Of a stretch of 13,028 nt of DNA, positions 1-7,512 are shown piece after piece. A program made the position numbers and the translations under genes. Below the pieces are notes generated by a model that was given only the letters and a program-made list of their open reading frames with translations, searched no databases and was not told where the DNA came from. The stretch comes from Halanaerobiales bacterium (GTDB taxonomy: Bacteria > Bacillota > Halanaerobiia > Halanaerobiales > M55B127). The stretch's first letter is position 1; the number at the start of each line of letters is the position of its first letter. Location: assembly GCA_021736965.1 (NCBI GenBank), contig JAIPEV010000034.1, forward strand, positions 1 to 13,028, in the 5' to 3' direction.

Positions 1-357
1 GTAATTGGAGCCGGTACTAAGATTGATAATCAGGTTCAGATCGGTCACAATGTTTTAATCGGGAAAAATTGTTTAATAGTTGCTCAGGTTGGTATTGCGG
101 GAAGTACAATATTAGGTGATAATGTTAAAGTAGCTGGTAAAGTTGGTGTGATTGATCATGTTAAAATAGGTAATAATGCTATTCTTGGAGCTGGTAGTAT
201 TGTAACAACTGATGTACCAAAAGGATCTTTTTATCTAGGGAATCCTGCCCAAGAAAGAAGAGCTGAACTTAAAGACAGGGTATTAAAAAGAAAGCTTAAA
301 GAGTATAGAAAAAGAATTAGAGAGATAGAAAAGAAATTAAAAGTTGATCAGGATTAA
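1..357 (+). CDS. lpxD: UDP-3-O-acylglucosamine N-acyltransferase LpxD, 3' end only
   Basis: This is the C-terminal 118 residues of LpxD, which adds the N-linked 3-hydroxyacyl chain from acyl-ACP to UDP-3-O-acyl-GlcN in lipid A synthesis. The reading frame is open from base 1 and ends at TAA 355-357. It shows left-handed beta-helix hexapeptide repeats. The motif D-N-Q-V-Q-I-G-H-N at visible residues 9-17 carries the histidine (H16) that aligns with E. coli catalytic H239, and a second histidine (H53, in V-I-D-H) aligns with H276, so the active site looks intact. The end is a lysine/arginine-rich helix of about 30 residues, as in the LpxD C-terminal helical extension. The N-terminal uridine-binding domain lies outside the window. 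LpxC follows after 16 bp. The family call is firm from the repeat pattern and the Q-I-x-H-N motif. Confidence 0.93.
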   Translation, partial: VIGAGTKIDNQVQIGHNVLIGKNCLIVAQVGIAGSTILGDNVKVAGKVGVIDHVKIGNNAILGAGSIVTTDVPKGSFYLGNPAQERRAELKDRVLKRKLKEYRKRIREIEKKLKVDQD

Positions 358-373
358 GAAAGGGACTTCGAAA

Positions 374-1210
374 TTGATTGTAAAAAAAAGATTTCAGAAT
401 ACAATAAAAAGAGAAGCTGTTTTTAATGGAGTTGGCTTACACTCAGGTCAACAAATTAATATAAGGTTAAAACCAGCAGAACCCAATAGTGGAATTATTT
501 TTAAGAGAGTTGATTTAAAAGATAAACCTGAGATAAAGGCTTCTATAGGCAATGTGATTTCGACAGACAGATCAACATCAGTTGGAAATAAAAAAATTAA
601 AGTACAAACAATAGAACATCTAATGGCAGCCTTGATGACTTATCAAATTGATAACATAGTTATTGAGATTAATGGAGATGAAATCCCTGCTGCAGATGGT
701 AGTGCAAAACCATTTAATGATCTCTTAGCAAAAACAAAAATAATAAAACAGGGTGATAAAACAGAAATTTTTACTGTCGATCAAGTGATTAGTTATCAGT
801 CTAAAGATAAGTATTTATTTATACTACCTTCTAATCAATTAAAGTTAAGTTATCTTTTAGATTATGATCATCCAATGATCGGGGTTCAATACCTAAGTTA
901 TCAGTTTGAAAAGAACTCTTTTATTAAAAATATTTTACCTGCTAGAACCTTTGGTTTTGAAGAAGAGATAAAAAACCTTAAAAGTCAGGGTCTAGCTCTA
1001 GGTGGAAGCTTAGATAACGCAGTTTTAATAAAAGATGATAGTATAGTAAATGAGTTAAGATTCAAAGATGAGTTTGTAAGACATAAAATACTCGATTTAA
1101 TTGGAGATCTCTATTTGATAGGTTCTATAAGAGCAGAGATTCTTGCAGTTAAAACGGGTCATCATGATAATTATAATATAAACAGGTTGATTAAAAAAAA
1201 TATTGGTTGA
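374..1210 (+). CDS. lpxC: UDP-3-O-acyl-GlcNAc deacetylase LpxC
   Basis: LpxC is the zinc-dependent deacetylase that commits UDP-3-O-acyl-GlcNAc to lipid A synthesis in the cytoplasm. All hallmark motifs are visible in 278 residues: G-V-G-L-H-S-G (19-25), T-I-E-H-L-M-A-A-L with zinc ligand H82, A-R-T-F-G-F (190-194), L-G-G-S-L-D-N-A (209-216), and F-V-R-H-K-I-L-D with zinc ligands H237 and D241. G-H-H (262-264) supplies the catalytic histidine equivalent to E. coli H265. I chose the TTG at 374 because AGAAAGGG (357-364) lies 9 bp upstream and the resulting N-terminus has normal family length. A TTG at 344 in the same frame would overlap lpxD and has no clear ribosome site. It is not fused to fabZ, unlike some diderm lineages, but fabZ follows 20 bp later. 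Identity is certain; the exact start is probable. Confidence 0.96.
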   Translation: MIVKKRFQNTIKREAVFNGVGLHSGQQINIRLKPAEPNSGIIFKRVDLKDKPEIKASIGNVISTDRSTSVGNKKIKVQTIEHLMAALMTYQIDNIVIEINGDEIPAADGSAKPFNDLLAKTKIIKQGDKTEIFTVDQVISYQSKDKYLFILPSNQLKLSYLLDYDHPMIGVQYLSYQFEKNSFIKNILPARTFGFEEEIKNLKSQGLALGGSLDNAVLIKDDSIVNELRFKDEFVRHKILDLIGDLYLIGSIRAEILAVKTGHHDNYNINRLIKKNIG

Positions 1211-1230
1211 ATTAATAAGGGGTGTGAGAA

Positions 1231-1656
1231 ATGTTTGATATAAAAGATATACAGAAAATTTTACCACATCGTTACCCATTTTTACTAGTGGATAAAATTT
1301 TAAAGTTAGAACCTTCTGAAAAGATAGTAGGTTTAAAGAATGTATCGATTAATGAGAATTTTTTCCAGGGACATTATCCAAATGAACCGGTTATGCCAGG
1401 GGTTTTAATTATAGAAAGCATGGCTCAAACAGGTGGATTTTTAATGTTAAAAAGTTTTATTAATAAAGAAGATGTAATCCCCTACTTTGCAGGAATAGAT
1501 AAAGCAAAGTTTAGAAGACCGGTTATGCCAGGTGATCAACTAATAATAACCTGTGAAGTTATAAAATTAAAAAGTAAAGTAGCAAAGGTCAAGGCTATAG
1601 CAGAGGTAAATGATGAACTAGCAGCTGAAGCAAAACTATTATTTGCAGCAAAGTAA
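1231..1656 (+). CDS. fabZ: 3-hydroxyacyl-ACP dehydratase FabZ
   Basis: FabZ dehydrates 3-hydroxyacyl-ACP to trans-2-enoyl-ACP in fatty-acid elongation, so it competes with the LpxA/LpxD steps for the same 3-hydroxyacyl-ACP pool. The 141-residue hot-dog-fold protein shows the N-terminal L-P-H-R-Y-P-F-L-L-V-D (11-21), the catalytic histidine H48 in F-Q-G-H-Y-P and the catalytic glutamate E62 in P-G-V-L-I-I-E-S-M-A-Q. R-R-P-V-M-P-G-D-Q-L (95-104) is also typical. Length is normal. The ATG at 1231 is preceded by AAGGGGTG at 1217-1224. Its position between lpxC and lpxA is the usual one in diderm bacteria and links membrane phospholipid and lipid A supply. Confidence 0.97.
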   Translation: MFDIKDIQKILPHRYPFLLVDKILKLEPSEKIVGLKNVSINENFFQGHYPNEPVMPGVLIIESMAQTGGFLMLKSFINKEDVIPYFAGIDKAKFRRPVMPGDQLIITCEVIKLKSKVAKVKAIAEVNDELAAEAKLLFAAK

Positions 1657-1678
1657 TTAAGAAAGAGGTTAAAGTATA

Positions 1679-2476
1679 ATGAATTCAGATCGAAGACATA
1701 AAAAAATAATAAATATTGCAGATAAATATAAAAACTCTGAGATAGATCACAAGGCTTCAATTGGCAAGAATGTAAAGATAGGACCATATTCAACAGTTGG
1801 CCCTCAAGTAACTATTGGTGATAATACAGTAATTGGATCTCATGTAACAATAACTGGAAATACTACGATTGGAGAAAATAACAAGATTTACCATGGAGCA
1901 TCTCTTGGTCAGAGCCTTAAAGATAGTAAAACATCTCTTTTTATCGGAGATAATAATATAATTAGGGAGTTTGTATCTATTTATCGGGGTTCAATCAAAG
2001 GAAATGGTGAGACTAAAATAGGAAATAATAATATGATAATGGCATATTGTCATCTATCTGCAAACTGCCAGCTTGCCAGTGAAATAATAATATCAAATGC
2101 TACCTCATTAGGGGAAGAAGTCATGGTTGAAGACCATGCAGTTATAGCCGGAATGTCCAATATTAAAGAACATGTTAGGATCGGAAGGATAGCAATGATC
2201 GGTGCTCATTCTAATGTATTAAAAGATGTTTCACCATATATTATAGTTGATGGACATCCTGCTCAAGTCTCAGGAATAAATATAATAGGTTTAAGGAGAA
2301 GTGAGATAAAACCCCAGATAAGAAAAGAGATAAAAAAAGCATATAAAATATTATACAGATCTGACTTAACGATTAAAGATGCTATCCAAGAGATGGATAA
2401 CAAACTTAATGCTGGTGATGAAATTGAACATTTTCTAAGATTTTTAAGGAATGTGGAAAGAGGAATTTGCCGTTAG
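1679..2476 (+). CDS. lpxA: LpxA-family UDP-GlcNAc acyltransferase homologue with altered active site
   Basis: The operon position, the 265-residue length, the left-handed beta-helix hexapeptide repeats (about residues 20-190) and the C-terminal helical domain (G-I-N-I-I-G-L-R-R at 199-207, then A-Y-K-I-L-Y-R-S at 221-228) identify an LpxA homologue. LpxA transfers a 3-hydroxyacyl chain from ACP to the 3-OH of UDP-GlcNAc. Aligned by hand to E. coli LpxA without gaps around the active site, the catalytic base H125 is replaced by alanine (A128 in C-H-L-S-A-N-C), H144 by E147, H160-Q161 by K163-E164 and H99 by Y102, while H122 (here H125) is kept. The segment that in E. coli carries Q-D-L-K-Y is about five residues shorter (L-G-Q-S-L-K-D-S-K). 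Either this protein works by a different mechanism or substrate, or it is a non-catalytic paralogue. AAGAGGT at 1663-1669 supports the ATG at 1679. The family is firm; normal LpxA activity is doubtful. Confidence 0.85.
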   Translation: MNSDRRHKKIINIADKYKNSEIDHKASIGKNVKIGPYSTVGPQVTIGDNTVIGSHVTITGNTTIGENNKIYHGASLGQSLKDSKTSLFIGDNNIIREFVSIYRGSIKGNGETKIGNNNMIMAYCHLSANCQLASEIIISNATSLGEEVMVEDHAVIAGMSNIKEHVRIGRIAMIGAHSNVLKDVSPYIIVDGHPAQVSGINIIGLRRSEIKPQIRKEIKKAYKILYRSDLTIKDAIQEMDNKLNAGDEIEHFLRFLRNVERGICR

Positions 2477-2491
2477 GATGGTGCTTAATTG

Positions 2492-3316
2492 ATGATAAAT
2501 GACAAGGTTGGTCTAATAGCAGGTTATGGAAAGCTTCCATTAATTTGGACTAAAGCTGCTGTTCAAAAAGAAGTAGATGTTCATGTATTTCCAATAAAGG
2601 AAGAATACAGCACTGATCTTTTAAGTTATGCTAAAACTGTGGATTTAATATCAGTAACTGAACTTAATAAATTAATAGATAAGATAAAGGGTTATAATAT
2701 AAAAGAGATTGGGATGATTGGTAAAGTTGAAAAAAAACATCTTTTTAATAACAGAAATAACTTTGATTTAAGATTTCAGAATGTATTAAATCAGTTAGAT
2801 AACTTTAATGATCAATCGATTATGTTACAGCTAATAAAAGAGTTTGAAAAAGAGGGTATTGAAGTACTTAAACAGACAGAGTTTATTAAAAAGATACTGG
2901 CTGAAGATGGATTAATTAATAATATAGAGCCGAGCCTTGATATCTTTGAAGATATGAAGCATGGTCTCAAGGTAGCAAAAATAATGGCTGATTTAGATAT
3001 TGGTCAGACAGTCTTATTAAAAGATAAGACTATAATTGCAGTTGAAGCAGTCGAAGGAACGGACTTAACAATAAAACGAGCAGGTAATCTAGTAAGTTCT
3101 AATCTTATAATGGCAAAGACAAGCAGATCTGATCAGGATTTAAGATTTGATATACCTACAATTGGAATTGATACTTTAGAAAACTTAATTGCGATATCAG
3201 CAGCTGGTTTAGTAATTGAAGCAGACAAAACTATCATCTTAGATAAAAAAGAAATAATAAAAAAAGCAGATAAAGCAAATCTTTCAATTATGTCGGTTTC
3301 TCTTAAGGAGGTTTAA
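2492..3316 (+). CDS. lpxI: UDP-2,3-diacylglucosamine pyrophosphatase LpxI
   Basis: LpxI (formerly DUF1009) hydrolyses UDP-2,3-diacylglucosamine to lipid X plus UMP, replacing the unrelated LpxH of gamma- and beta-proteobacteria. The 274-residue protein has the N-terminal G-L-I-A-G-Y-G-K-L-P (7-16), the central L-D-I-G-Q-T-V (168-174), E-A-V-E-G-T-D (185-191) and the conserved D-Q-D-L-R-F-D-I-P-T-I-G (214-225), whose aspartates include the expected catalytic residue. I prefer the ATG at 2492 over the TTG directly before it (2489) because GGTG at 2480-2483 is then 8 bp upstream. Position between the lpxA homologue and lpxB (1-bp gap) matches diderm Firmicutes and many alphaproteobacteria. Confidence 0.94.
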   Translation: MINDKVGLIAGYGKLPLIWTKAAVQKEVDVHVFPIKEEYSTDLLSYAKTVDLISVTELNKLIDKIKGYNIKEIGMIGKVEKKHLFNNRNNFDLRFQNVLNQLDNFNDQSIMLQLIKEFEKEGIEVLKQTEFIKKILAEDGLINNIEPSLDIFEDMKHGLKVAKIMADLDIGQTVLLKDKTIIAVEAVEGTDLTIKRAGNLVSSNLIMAKTSRSDQDLRFDIPTIGIDTLENLIAISAAGLVIEADKTIILDKKEIIKKADKANLSIMSVSLKEV

Positions 3317-3317
3317 T

Positions 3318-4469
3318 ATGACCAAGAAGGTATTGGTAGTAGCCGGTGAAATCTCCGGAGATCAAAGAGCGGCAAGTGTAGTAAGAAAAATTAAGGAGAT
3401 CAACCCACATGTTGAATTTTTTGGGATGGGTTCTGACAAACTAAAAGAACAAGGTATGGAAGTAATAATTGATCCTACTGATCTTAATTCAATAGGGTTT
3501 TTAGAGGCTATCAAGAACTACAAAACTTATAAAGAGTACTATAATGTAATCAAAGATCTTGCTATAAAAAGAGAACCGGACATATTTTTCTTAACAGACT
3601 ATTCTGCTTTTAATATGAAGATGGCTAAACTCGGATATAAACTGGATATACCTGTAGTAGATTATTTTCCACCATCAGCCTGGTTATGGGGTGAGTGGAG
3701 AGCAAAAAAGATGGCTAAATATAATACTATTATTGCTTCTAATCTGCCTATGGAAAGAGATGTATATATAAAAAACGGAGCAGAAACAGTTTTTGTTGGC
3801 CATCCCTTAATTGATGAAATCAAAGTAAAAAAAAGCAAAACGGAGTTAAGGGATTTCTTTGAGATAAAAAAAGGACAAAAAGTAGTTGGTTTATTACCGG
3901 GTAGCAGGAAAAGCGAGATTGAGAAACTGTTGCCAGTAATCTTAAAAGCAGCTGAAAATATAAATAAAACCAGAGATAATATAACATTTTTGCTTCCATC
4001 TGTAAGTAAAAAGTTTAATAATATAATCGAGAGTATGGCTTATAAACATAAAATAATTCTCAAAATAATTAATAATCATAACCATGAAGTAATAAAATGT
4101 TCAGACTTTATTATTACTGCATCAGGGACTGCAACATTAGAAGCTATGATTTTAAGTACACCGATGTTAATAGTATATAAGACCAGTAATATTACATATA
4201 GAATTGCTAAATGGCTTGTTTACTACGATCATATGGGGATGCCTAATCTATTGGCAAAAAAAAGAATAGTACCTGAACTAAAACAAAATGAGGTTACTGT
4301 AGAAAATATTGTAAAGGAGAGTAACTATATCTTAAATAAGCCATATTTGATTACAGATATAAAGATAAAATTGGTTTCTCTAACTGAAAAACTTGGATCT
4401 GGGGGGGCTGTCAAAAAAACAGCAGAATTGATTATGAAAGAAGGAAATATTGATGTACTTAAAAGATAA
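3318..4469 (+). CDS. lpxB: Lipid-A-disaccharide synthase LpxB
   Basis: LpxB (glycosyltransferase family GT19) joins lipid X and UDP-2,3-diacylglucosamine to form the beta-1,6 lipid A disaccharide at the inner face of the cytoplasmic membrane. The 383-residue protein shows A-G-E-I-S-G-D (9-15), L-L-P-G-S-R-K-S-E-I-E (192-202), A-S-G-T-A-T-L-E-A-M (268-277) and M-P-N-L-L-A (308-313), all family signatures. The aspartate in L-T-D-Y (D94) aligns with essential E. coli D98. The following residues read Y-S-A-F-N rather than the common P-D-F-N or P-G-F-N, a small departure outside the key residue. A near-perfect AAGGAGGT ribosome site sits before the ATG at 3318. The 3' end overlaps the lptC start by 17 bp, so translation of the two is probably coupled. 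Confidence 0.95.
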   Translation: MTKKVLVVAGEISGDQRAASVVRKIKEINPHVEFFGMGSDKLKEQGMEVIIDPTDLNSIGFLEAIKNYKTYKEYYNVIKDLAIKREPDIFFLTDYSAFNMKMAKLGYKLDIPVVDYFPPSAWLWGEWRAKKMAKYNTIIASNLPMERDVYIKNGAETVFVGHPLIDEIKVKKSKTELRDFFEIKKGQKVVGLLPGSRKSEIEKLLPVILKAAENINKTRDNITFLLPSVSKKFNNIIESMAYKHKIILKIINNHNHEVIKCSDFIITASGTATLEAMILSTPMLIVYKTSNITYRIAKWLVYYDHMGMPNLLAKKRIVPELKQNEVTVENIVKESNYILNKPYLITDIKIKLVSLTEKLGSGGAVKKTAELIMKEGNIDVLKR

Positions 4470-5022
4470 TAGGAAGTTGATTTTTGGTATAATATTACTT
4501 ATTATTATTTCAACAGGTGTATTTTTTTCTTTAAAAGAATATAATAAACCTTTAAACCAAAATGGTCAAGATAAAACAAATCAAAATAAAATAGAAAATT
4601 TTATAAAAAAGGTAGATTTAACTTTATATAATAATAATAGAACTATAAAATGGAACCTAGACACCGAAAAGTTAACCAGTATTAAAGAGGGTAGTATCTA
4701 TGAAATGGATACAATCAACTTTAGTGCTTTAGAAGCAAAAAATGAGATTTATAGTGGTCAAGGCCAAAGAGCTCAATATAATAATGAAGAAGAAATATTA
4801 ACTATCATTGATCAAATTGTAATTAAAAAAGTCGAGTTAGAAATTAAGCTCAATAAATTAAAATGGTTTCAAAAGGAAAATAAAATATCTGGCCTTGATG
4901 GTGTAAAGTTAAGTTCTCCAAATTTCATTATTAATGCAGATAGTTTAGAATCAGACACCGATTTAAGTAAAATTATCTTTAAAGGCAATGAACTAAGTAA
5001 AGCTAGACTTGAATGGAGGTAA
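4453..5022 (+). CDS. lptC: LPS export protein LptC (YrbK/DUF1239 family)
   Basis: LptC is the bitopic membrane protein that receives LPS from the LptB2FG transporter and passes it to LptA. The 189-residue product has a short cytoplasmic head, one membrane anchor (about residues 9-27, I-F-G-I-I-L-L-I-I-I) and a periplasmic part rich in short beta-strands with alternating polar and hydrophobic residues, as expected for the LptC jellyroll. Sequence similarity to LptC is weak by eye, which is normal for this family; context is the main support: it lies between lpxB and an OstA-domain lptA, followed by lptB. ATG 4453 was preferred to the adjoining TTG 4450 because AGAAGGA at 4439-4444 is then 8 bp away. 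It overlaps the end of lpxB. Confidence 0.85.
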   Translation: MYLKDNRKLIFGIILLIIISTGVFFSLKEYNKPLNQNGQDKTNQNKIENFIKKVDLTLYNNNRTIKWNLDTEKLTSIKEGSIYEMDTINFSALEAKNEIYSGQGQRAQYNNEEEILTIIDQIVIKKVELEIKLNKLKWFQKENKISGLDGVKLSSPNFIINADSLESDTDLSKIIFKGNELSKARLEWR

Positions 5023-5029
5023 GGGCATT

Positions 5030-5650
5030 ATGTATAATAACAAAAAAAGATTAATTATATTATATGTTTTAATTATTGTAATGTTTTTTACTCTGAATAT
5101 TTCAGCCCAAAAAAATTTAGAAGCTGATCTTTTAATATTTGAACAGGATGATCAGGGATTAGCAGTAGTTCAAGCAAAAGGGAATGCAAAATTACTATAT
5201 GATGGTGTAAAATTAAGTGGGAATAAAGCTACTTATAATCAAAGTGAAGACCTAATAGTATTTAATGGTAATGTTGTTATGAACTATGGTGATAATAAAA
5301 TTAGTGGTCAAGAAGTCAATTTTTATATTTCTGATCAGACTGTCCAGATAAATGGAAATGCTTTATTAGAAAGTGAAGATTTCACTTTAAAGAGCAATAA
5401 AATAAAGTATAGTTTAAATGAGGATATAGTTATCTGTACTGAAAGTCCAAAAATAAGCAATGAAAATTTGACTGCATCTGCTGATCGAATTGAACTTTAT
5501 ATTGAACAAAAAAGAGCTGTACTTTTAAATAACGTTAATGGTATATATAAAAATAATGAGTTTAGAGCAGATCAAATTGAAATTATAAATAATGGTGAAA
5601 AAATGGAAATGAAAGGCAGTGCGCAATTTATCTTTAATGAGGGAGAGTAA
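5030..5650 (+). CDS. lptA: LPS transport periplasmic protein LptA (OstA-like)
   Basis: LptA polymerises into the periplasmic bridge that carries LPS from LptC to the outer-membrane LptD. The product is 206 residues with a clear signal peptide (M-Y-N-N-K-K-R, hydrophobic core about 8-22, likely cut after I-S-A at 26). The mature part is a run of beta-strand repeats typical of the OstA/LptA fold: A-K-G-N-A-K-L-L-Y-D-G, L-S-G-N-K-A-T-Y, F-N-G-N-V-V-M and S-G-Q-E-V-N-F-Y. I start it at ATG 5030, with GGAGGT at 5015-5020 nine bases upstream overlapping the lptC stop; an in-frame TTG at 5009 would place extra residues before a good signal peptide and has no ribosome site. It is 7 bp from lptC and 9 bp from lptB. 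Confidence 0.92.
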   Translation: MYNNKKRLIILYVLIIVMFFTLNISAQKNLEADLLIFEQDDQGLAVVQAKGNAKLLYDGVKLSGNKATYNQSEDLIVFNGNVVMNYGDNKISGQEVNFYISDQTVQINGNALLESEDFTLKSNKIKYSLNEDIVICTESPKISNENLTASADRIELYIEQKRAVLLNNVNGIYKNNEFRADQIEIINNGEKMEMKGSAQFIFNEGE

Positions 5651-5659
5651 AATAATAAG

Positions 5660-6379
5660 ATGACAATACAAGCATCTAAATTAGTAAAAGAATATGGAAA
5701 AAGAAGAGTTGTAAATGATGTTGATCTAACCGTTAATAAAGGTGAAATTGTTGGTTTATTAGGCCCTAATGGTGCTGGAAAGACAACTACTTTTTATATG
5801 ATAGTTGGCTTAATACAACCTAACGCCGGCAAAGTTTTTTTAGATGATCTCAATTTAACACACGAACCGGTCTATAAAAGGGCTGAAAAAGGGATTGGTT
5901 ATTTAGCTCAAGAACCATCAGTTTTTAGAAAAATGTCTGTTCAGAATAATATAAGGGCTATTTTAGAACTTAAAAACCTGACAAAAAAAGAAATTAATGA
6001 AAGAATTGATGAACTGTTAGAGGAGTTTCATCTAAGTAAAATAAGGAACAGCTTAGGTTATCAACTATCTGGTGGTGAGAGGAGACGGGTTGAGATTGCC
6101 AGATCTCTTGCGATTGAGCCTTCTTTTATTTTATTAGATGAACCTTTTACTGGTATTGATCCAATTGCAGTTAATGAAATCCAAAAAATTATTCTTTATC
6201 TAAAAAATAAGGGTTTAGGTGTTTTAATTACAGATCATAGTGTTAGAGAAACTCTTAAAATTACTGATAGAGCTTATATTATGCATGAAGGAAATATATT
6301 GATGTCAGGCAACTCAGAAGAGATAGCTGAAAGTTCATTAGCCAGGAAATTTTATCTTGGAGATGAGTTCGATATATAA
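5660..6379 (+). CDS. lptB: LPS export ABC transporter ATPase LptB
   Basis: LptB is the cytoplasmic nucleotide-binding subunit of LptB2FG, powering extraction of LPS from the inner membrane. The 239-residue ATPase has Walker A G-P-N-G-A-G-K-T (35-42), Q-loop Q84 in Y-L-A-Q-E-P-S-V-F, signature L-S-G-G-E-R-R-R (136-143), Walker B F-I-L-L-D-E (156-161) and H-loop H193 in I-T-D-H. The Y-L-A-Q-E-P-S-V-F-R stretch and the L-S-G-G-E-R-R-R-V-E-I-A-R signature are characteristic of LptB rather than generic ABC ATPases, and neighbours confirm it. The length is normal and all ATPase residues are present. The next gene encodes its permease partner. Confidence 0.97.
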   Translation: MTIQASKLVKEYGKRRVVNDVDLTVNKGEIVGLLGPNGAGKTTTFYMIVGLIQPNAGKVFLDDLNLTHEPVYKRAEKGIGYLAQEPSVFRKMSVQNNIRAILELKNLTKKEINERIDELLEEFHLSKIRNSLGYQLSGGERRRVEIARSLAIEPSFILLDEPFTGIDPIAVNEIQKIILYLKNKGLGVLITDHSVRETLKITDRAYIMHEGNILMSGNSEEIAESSLARKFYLGDEFDI

Positions 6380-6394
6380 GAGGAGGCATTAAAT

Positions 6395-7495
6395 TTGAAG
6401 TTATTTTATAAGTATATCTTCAAAGAACTTATAACCCCATTTTTTTTCGGTGTAACTGCATTTTTAACTATCTTTATAGGGACTGATCTACTTTTTGAAC
6501 TTACAGATTTTTACTCTAAATGGGGAGTAGATACTATAAGATTAGTTCAACTTTTTTTCTTACGCCTTCCAGCTATAATTGTTTTAACTTTTCCAATGGC
6601 TGTATTACTTGCTACTATAATGGCCTATGGTAGAATGTCTAATGATAGTGAAATAACTGCCTTTAGAGCAGGTGGTATAAGTGTATACAGGTTAGTAATT
6701 CCTGCAATAATATTAGGACTTGTAATGAGTATATTTACAATCGGATTAAATGAGTTTATAGTACCACAAACTAACTATATGTATAATAAAATTGAGTGGG
6801 AGTTTAAACACGGTAGACAGCTTCCTAATACACAGTATAACCTCTATTTAACACCGATTAATTCTGAAAGTAATCGACCAGACTATATACTTTATACCCA
6901 TAAATTTGATGGCGAGACAGGGCTGATGACAGATGTCTATCTCCAGGACTATGATCAACAAGGTAAACCTAACATTTTAATTCAAGCAGCCAGTGCAAAA
7001 TGGCTTGAAAATGGTTGGCAGTTTTATAATGGAGAGATTTATCACTTAAAAGTTGGAGAAACAGTTCCTGCATTGAGATTTGAGGAATATAAAGCAGCTC
7101 AAATTTTTGAAAAACCGGCAGAGATTGCAAGATTAAATAAAACTATCGATGATATGAACTTTGCAGAGTTACAAGAGTATATTACATTATTAGAAAAACA
7201 GGGCAGAGACACTTTAGAAGAGAGAGTTAAATTACATCAAAGAATTTCAATACCCTTTGCAAGTTTCATCTTTGCATTACTGGCTGCGCCACTTGGAATT
7301 AAACCAGGAAGATCGAGTGGATCAGCGGTTAGCATGGGTTTAAGTATAATTGTAATATTTATCTACTATATCTTGATGACTATCGGTGATGCAATGGGTG
7401 GACAAGGTACAGTTCCTGCCTGGTTGGGAGCCTGGTTACAAAATATTGTCTTCATTGTAATAGGTAGTATTCTTTTGTACAGAGTGGCTAAATAA
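6395..7495 (+). CDS. LptF/LptG family LPS export permease (YjgP/YjgQ)
   Basis: This is the membrane permease that pairs with LptB to lift LPS from the inner membrane. The 366-residue protein has the family layout: three N-terminal membrane helices (about 15-35, 50-77 and 98-120), a periplasmic beta-rich domain (about 130-270) and three C-terminal helices (about 285-300, 310-330 and 344-363). Family motifs include A-F-R-A-G-G-I-S near 90 and the E-L-I-T-P-F-F-F-G coupling segment at the start. Only one LptF/G gene occurs here, whereas E. coli needs both LptF and LptG, so it may form a homodimer or have a partner elsewhere; I therefore give no symbol. The start is TTG 6395, with a perfect AGGAGG at 6381-6386 eight bases before it. 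Confidence 0.92.
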   Translation: MKLFYKYIFKELITPFFFGVTAFLTIFIGTDLLFELTDFYSKWGVDTIRLVQLFFLRLPAIIVLTFPMAVLLATIMAYGRMSNDSEITAFRAGGISVYRLVIPAIILGLVMSIFTIGLNEFIVPQTNYMYNKIEWEFKHGRQLPNTQYNLYLTPINSESNRPDYILYTHKFDGETGLMTDVYLQDYDQQGKPNILIQAASAKWLENGWQFYNGEIYHLKVGETVPALRFEEYKAAQIFEKPAEIARLNKTIDDMNFAELQEYITLLEKQGRDTLEERVKLHQRISIPFASFIFALLAAPLGIKPGRSSGSAVSMGLSIIVIFIYYILMTIGDAMGGQGTVPAWLGAWLQNIVFIVIGSILLYRVAK

Positions 7496-7512
7496 TTTAG
7501 GAGTGTTAAACT

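Noticed and set aside
344..373. Upstream TTG (344) as the lpxC start
   Set aside because: It would overlap lpxD, lacks a ribosome site and adds a basic N-terminal extension not usual for LpxC. TTG 374 has AGAAAGGG at good spacing.
1536..1793. Minus-strand frame across the fabZ/lpxA junction
   Set aside because: Antisense to two conserved genes; composition rich in Ser, Leu and Phe is the expected mirror of AT-rich coding.
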